9,312 nt of DNA from Deltaproteobacteria bacterium (GTDB taxonomy: Bacteria; Desulfobacterota; Desulfobacteria; Desulfobacterales; UBA11574): positions 1 through 9,312 of the forward strand of contig JAFCZV010000145.1 of assembly GCA_019314155.1 (NCBI GenBank), given 5' to 3'. Under the pieces are notes generated by a model that worked only from the letters and a program-made list of their open reading frames with translations, was not told the origin of the DNA and made no database searches. Below, one piece after another: positions 5,902-9,312 of this stretch (its first letter is position 1; every line of letters begins with the position of its first letter). The translations under genes and the position numbers were made by a program.

Positions 5902-7793
5902 TGTTTTACCGGGCGTACATTTAGGGTTGTAATATGTGGTAATTCTGAAAAATATTTTTCATTATACAGGGCGATTTTGGTTGTAGAACCGACTGCGCCG
6001 TCAATATGCAAACCATATTTTCTCTGGATTTTTTTTATCGCCAGCTGGGTTTTATCATCATAAGATGGACTTATTTCAACATTTTTAAAGCCGATATCCC
6101 GCAAAAGCATCTTGAGGGTTATTATGGATTCATTTGGAGAATCTAACGGAATGGTGCCTTTCAGGGAAAGAAAATTCTTCCAGGGAATGTATGCTACGCC
6201 TGACCAATGGGCTTCTAATTCAGTCGGCGTCAGATCCAATGAAATATCTTCTTTTCCGCCTCTGAGTGTAATTTTTCCGTAATCTATCTTACTTAACGTA
6301 AGATATACGGGAGAAACCTTGTTGGAGGGATAAAATGTTAACACAACCGGAAGATTTAATTTTTTTACCGCATTTAAGTTACCCACAATACGGCGTATCG
6401 AAAGGCCGTTTTTCTCGGCGGCAATACGAAAAAAGTCATGATCATCATCGATTACATCGAGGTTGTGTTTAATTTCAAGCCCCGTATTCCATAAATCCAA
6501 TGCCGCTTTAATGGCCATATGTCTTGAGGAGAACCGGTTCATTTTATCCAGAAAATTTCCCAAATTTCCACCAGGTTCCACAACAGATTGCGTAGCGGGT
6601 TTCACAACAGGTTTCACAACAAATTTTTTAGCGGGTTTCACAACGGGTTCCACAACAGATTTCGTACTATGTTTTACAACAGGCTCCACAACAGATTCCG
6701 TAGCAAGTTTTACAACAGGCTCCGCAATAGATTCAGGATCAGATTTCGAGGCATTGACTGCCGGCGCCCGGGTGATTCCTGAATCGGTGGCAGGGCCGTC
6801 GGGAACGGATGTTTTGATACGATCGGTACGAGAGACTTCGCGCTTTTTTATTTCAGGTGAATTATAAATTGTATTCATGTTAAAAAATCGAGGGGGATAA
6901 ATGATAAATATCATCAAGGTTAGACAAAATATGGAAAAAAAGAGAATAATTTTCCTTCGTTTTTTAAGGCCGAAATTTTGGGTCTCGCCCCTGGCGGTCA
7001 GCTCCCGGATGGAAGCTTTGATGGTATTTTCTTTGATTATCTGTTGATCAAGACCGAATGCCGTTAAAAGCGCCCGGTCACAGACGATATTGATTAGTCG
7101 GGGAACTCCCCGTGAATATTTATAAATAGACCGATAGGCGGCGCGTGTGAATTTGACCCCCGGTTTTTGGGATGCGATACTGATACGATGCTCGATGTAC
7201 TCAGTAACTTCTTTGTAATTCAGGGGGATGATCTGGCAGCTTAATGATATTCTCTGACTCAGCTGTCTGAGTTCGAAGGAATTGAGTGTTTTTTTCAGTT
7301 CTGGTTGTCCGACGAGAATAATATGCAAAAGCTTATGTTTGGCCGTCTCCAGATTGGAGAGCAATCGCAGTTGTTCCAACACCTCTTTTGTCAGATTCTG
7401 AGCCTCGTCGATAAGGAGAATCGTATTATTCCCTTGGGTTTTTTGCATGATGAGAAAGGAATTCAAGGTGTCGATGAGGTCTTTGGTGTTATCGGCATCA
7501 GAGTTGATGTCGAATTCATCGTTGATGGTTTTGAGAAGCTGTACTGAATTCAGATTTGGGTTAAAAATATAGGCGGCTTTTGTGTTGTGGTCCAGGTTTT
7601 CGAGAAATGCCCGGCAGAGCGTTGTCTTGCCGGTTCCAACCTCACCGGTGATTTCCATAAAGCCGTCACCCTGGATGACTGCATAGGCCAGATGGGCGAG
7701 GACCTCTTCGTGGCTTTTACTCAGAAAGAGATAGGCAGGATTCGGAACAAGTTTGAATGGCCTTTCCTTGAAACCAAAGAAGTTTTCGTACAT
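5898..7793 (-). CDS. gspA: type II secretion GspA/ExeA-like AAA ATPase with peptidoglycan-binding domain
   Basis: A 631-residue inner-membrane ATPase. The cytoplasmic N-terminal AAA domain (1-270) has YENFFGFKERPF at its start, Walker A GEVGTGKTT (50-58), Walker B ILLIDEAQ (125-132), sensor-like IILVGQPEL (158-166) and RGVPRLINIVCDRAL (228-242). A transmembrane helix spans about 281-300. The periplasmic part has a 12-residue tandem repeat (about 355-407), a domain resembling the C39-peptidase-like region of GspA (about 420-545; no Cys in it, so not a protease) and a peptidoglycan-binding domain (about 555-612: LLRDIGF..., KIQRKYGLHIDGAVGSTT). With GspB it is thought to use ATP to make or find a place in the cell wall for the secretin. 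The ATG at 7793 is preceded by AGGGGG. It is first in the minus-strand cluster and divergent from gspF. Confidence 0.92.
   Translation of the reverse strand: MYENFFGFKERPFKLVPNPAYLFLSKSHEEVLAHLAYAVIQGDGFMEITGEVGTGKTTLCRAFLENLDHNTKAAYIFNPNLNSVQLLKTINDEFDINSDADNTKDLIDTLNSFLIMQKTQGNNTILLIDEAQNLTKEVLEQLRLLSNLETAKHKLLHIILVGQPELKKTLNSFELRQLSQRISLSCQIIPLNYKEVTEYIEHRISIASQKPGVKFTRAAYRSIYKYSRGVPRLINIVCDRALLTAFGLDQQIIKENTIKASIRELTARGETQNFGLKKRRKIILFFSIFCLTLMIFIIYPPRFFNMNTIYNSPEIKKREVSRTDRIKTSVPDGPATDSGITRAPAVNASKSDPESIAEPVVKLATESVVEPVVKHSTKSVVEPVVKPAKKFVVKPVVKPATQSVVEPGGNLGNFLDKMNRFSSRHMAIKAALDLWNTGLEIKHNLDVIDDDHDFFRIAAEKNGLSIRRIVGNLNAVKKLNLPVVLTFYPSNKVSPVYLTLSKIDYGKITLRGGKEDISLDLTPTELEAHWSGVAYIPWKNFLSLKGTIPLDSPNESIITLKMLLRDIGFKNVEISPSYDDKTQLAIKKIQRKYGLHIDGAVGSTTKIALYNEKYFSELPHITTLNVRPVKH
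6574..6732 (-). repeat. 36-bp tandem repeats inside gspA
   Basis: Four contiguous 36-bp units start at 6574, 6610, 6646 and 6682, with a degenerate partial fifth from 6718. They encode 12-residue units of the form SVVEPVVKxATx in the periplasmic linker of GspA (residues about 355-407). There are no spacers, and the array keeps the frame. Half-unit similarity (VVEP/VVKP) suggests an older shorter repeat. Such arrays can change copy number by slippage and so vary linker length. Confidence 0.9.
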
Positions 7794-7953
7794 CTACGCC
7801 GGCCCCCTAGGGATACTCATTATTGCACGTACGGTCAAAGTAATTTTATGACTTGAAAAGCTTAGGAAATGAGAATATTATCATTTTGTTTTCTGAAAAG
7901 CAAATGATGACTTTCATTATAGTGGGCACAATTTGGGTTAGGGGTTATTGGCA
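7794..7953. promoter_or_regulatory. divergent gspA/gspF intergenic promoter region
   Basis: This 160-bp AT-rich gap must hold the start signals for both directions. For gspF there is a TATAGT box at 7918-7923 (five of six to TATAAT) without a good -35. For gspA, on the minus strand, a TTGACC hexamer lies at about 7834-7839 with only a poor -10 about 17 bp downstream. Ribosome sites are AGGGG before gspF and AGGGGG before gspA. Exact promoters are not resolved. Confidence 0.35.
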
Positions 7954-9180
7954 ATGCCGGTATATGAATATACAGCCCTGGATATAAAAGGCAAGACCAT
8001 CTCGGGAATCATCGATGCCGATAGTTCCCGTACCGCCCGCCAGAAACTGCAGGCATCCAAAACCTATCCTGTGTCTATTGAAGAAGTGCATGATACGGCC
8101 GCAATAAAGGCCCCCAAGACTTTTTCGGCTCTACGCCCATTTACCCGGGTCAGGCCCCAAGAAGTTTCAATGATGACGAGGCAGCTGGCGACGTTGCTGG
8201 GAGCCGGTCTTCCGCTGGTACCGGCCATCGACGCCTTGACATCGCAAACCAGATCTAAATCGTTTAAAAAGATGCTGGCAAAGATCAAGGATTCAATTGT
8301 AGAGGGAAACAGCTTTGCACGATCCCTGTCTTTGTTTCCGGGGACTTTTTCGGCGCTGTATATCAATATGGTGACGGCTGGTGAAACTTCGGGAGCGCTT
8401 GAAATTGTTTTGGAACGGCTTGCGGATATTACCGAAAAACAGCAGGCCTTAAAAAGCCGCATCCAGTCTGCCATGGCCTATCCTATTTTGATGTCTCTTA
8501 TCGGAGCTCTGGTTCTATTTATCCTTCTGACAGTTATTGTTCCCAACATCACATCCATTTTTTCAGAAATGGACCAAACCCTTCCAGCCCCGACGCTCTT
8601 TCTGATCAGAATAAGTGATATTTTCAAAATGTACTGGTGGGTCATCTTGATCGGGGTCGCCGGCGCCGTATTAATTTTACGGCGCATTAATAAAACAGTC
8701 AAAGGCGGATACGTTTTCGATAAAATAAAACTTTTATTGCCGCGACTCGGACTCTTGGCCAAAAAACTGGATGTTGCGCGTTTTTCACGCACCCTCGGGT
8801 CCCTTCTTGAAAATGGCGTTTCCATGCTGCCCGCCCTTGGGATTGTAAAGAATATCGTCGGCAACGCTCTGATCGCTGATGCCATCGAAAATGCCTCAAA
8901 AGAAGTCGGTAAAGGGAAGGGGCTGGGGTTAGCTTTGGCGGAAAGCGAAATATTTCCGGATCTTTCCATTCAGATGATTCAGGTTGGGGAGCAAAGCGGC
9001 AAACTTGAGGAAATGTTGAATAAAGTTGCAGATGTATTCGAAGGTGAAGTGGAAGCGAGCATAATGACCATGACATCACTTCTGGAACCTGTTATGATTC
9101 TTATTATGGCCGTTATTGTGGGTTTCATCGTTCTTTCCATATGTCTGCCGATATTTGAAATGAGCCAGCTTGTCCGATAA
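7954..9180 (+). CDS. gspF: type II secretion inner-membrane platform protein GspF
   Basis: A polytopic inner-membrane protein of 408 residues that forms the platform linking the GspE ATPase to pseudopilus assembly. The N-terminus MPVYEYTALDIKGK and the ARQKL segment are typical of GspF rather than PilC. Two T2SSF domains are visible: about 70-195 (MMTRQLATLLGAGLPLVPAI, VTAGETSGALE) and about 270-395 (FSRTLGSLLENGVSMLPAL, QVGEQSGKLEEM). Hydrophobic helices lie at about 170-193, 224-243 and 377-400. I prefer the ATG at 7954, with AGGGG at 7940-7944, over the in-frame TTG at 7948. Length is normal and no lesion is seen. gspE is not upstream and no gspG follows within the window. Confidence 0.95.
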   Translation: MPVYEYTALDIKGKTISGIIDADSSRTARQKLQASKTYPVSIEEVHDTAAIKAPKTFSALRPFTRVRPQEVSMMTRQLATLLGAGLPLVPAIDALTSQTRSKSFKKMLAKIKDSIVEGNSFARSLSLFPGTFSALYINMVTAGETSGALEIVLERLADITEKQQALKSRIQSAMAYPILMSLIGALVLFILLTVIVPNITSIFSEMDQTLPAPTLFLIRISDIFKMYWWVILIGVAGAVLILRRINKTVKGGYVFDKIKLLLPRLGLLAKKLDVARFSRTLGSLLENGVSMLPALGIVKNIVGNALIADAIENASKEVGKGKGLGLALAESEIFPDLSIQMIQVGEQSGKLEEMLNKVADVFEGEVEASIMTMTSLLEPVMILIMAVIVGFIVLSICLPIFEMSQLVR

Positions 9181-9225
9181 GCTCGGTTCAAAAAAAATAA
9201 CGTAACTACTCAGGTGGATAGACTG

Positions 9226-9239
9226 AAGGTTGAAGGCTT
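9226..9239 (+). repeat. GAAGGTT heptad pair upstream of four-helix-bundle gene
   Basis: Two adjacent heptads, GAAGGTT and GAAGGCT, lie just before the four-helix-bundle gene. A near copy in the opposite orientation (minus-strand GAAGATTGAAGG) lies between ahcY and its terminator at about 2583-2594. The meaning is unknown; it may be a low-copy dispersed motif or chance. Confidence 0.3.
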
Positions 9240-9252
9240 TTAGGGACAAATC

Positions 9253-9312
9253 ATGCGCGATCACACAAAACTTAGGGCATTTGAGCTGGCTGACGAGGTA
9301 GCAGTATTGGTT
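9253..9312 (+). CDS. four-helix-bundle protein (23S rRNA intervening-sequence type), 3'-truncated
   Basis: Only the first 20 codons are inside the window: MRDHTKLRAFELADEVAVLV. This matches the usual N-terminus of the S23/IVP four-helix-bundle family (MRDxxKLxAxxLAxxxxxxV). The ATG is preceded by AGGGA at 9242-9246, six bases upstream. Family members are about 120 residues, first known from insertions in 23S rRNA genes, and related to the Avd accessory proteins of diversity-generating retroelements; most genomic copies have no assigned role. It lies 72 nt after gspF on the same strand, where a further gsp gene might be expected. Confidence 0.75.
   Translation, partial: MRDHTKLRAFELADEVAVLV

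Noticed and set aside
6574..6732. CRISPR array (36-bp repeat length)
   Set aside because: The units are contiguous with no spacers and are translated in frame within gspA.
6463..6867. Plus-strand ORFs with repetitive TTGFTT/FHNRFHN peptides
   Set aside because: They are antisense shadows of the gspA repeat region, with no ribosome site or domain.
7922..7940. Sigma54 (-24/-12) promoter before gspF
   Set aside because: GGGCAC resembles the -24 part, but the position for the -12 GC reads GT and TTGC is not present at the required spacing.

Overview
The window reads as chromosomal DNA of a Gram-negative bacterium, most likely a Desulfobacterota member of the Desulfobacterales type. This rests on the style of the proteins (short-form S-adenosylhomocysteinase, GspA/GspB pair, DUF1848 next to dusB, a single-TPR lipoprotein, a four-helix-bundle hitchhiker gene) and on moderate GC. 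It is an inference from protein character, not a database result.

Layout, left to right. Positions 1-750 (+) hold the 3' part of a DUF1848 gene, a family with a radical-SAM-like cysteine cluster, overlapping dusB (725-1655, +), a tRNA dihydrouridine synthase. dusB is broken by an apparent 35-nt internal deletion. Positions 1656-2164 are a gene-free, AT-rich interval containing a striking ~104-bp imperfect palindrome. A small TPR lipoprotein follows (2165-2482, +) and ends at a hairpin terminator that can serve both strands.

From there to 7793 all genes lie on the minus strand, in transcription order gspA, gspB, metK, ahcY. gspA and gspB encode the inner-membrane ATPase/peptidoglycan-binding pair that helps install the type II secretion secretin. 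metK and ahcY make and recycle the S-adenosylmethionine cycle intermediates. metK carries an apparent 19-nt deletion that shifts the frame before its conserved C-terminus. Divergent from gspA is gspF (7954-9180, +), the type II secretion platform protein, followed by the first 20 codons of a four-helix-bundle (23S rRNA intervening sequence type) protein running off the right edge.

The most notable pattern is that two conserved genes (dusB and metK), and possibly DUF1848, have lost short internal stretches while both flanks remain well conserved and readable in other frames. These may be real microdeletions or assembly/sequencing artefacts; the sequence alone cannot decide. I do not see a clear new defence or mobile system. 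The palindromic intergenic element, the 36-bp tandem repeats in gspA and the four-helix-bundle gene behind gspF are the structures that most deserve follow-up.
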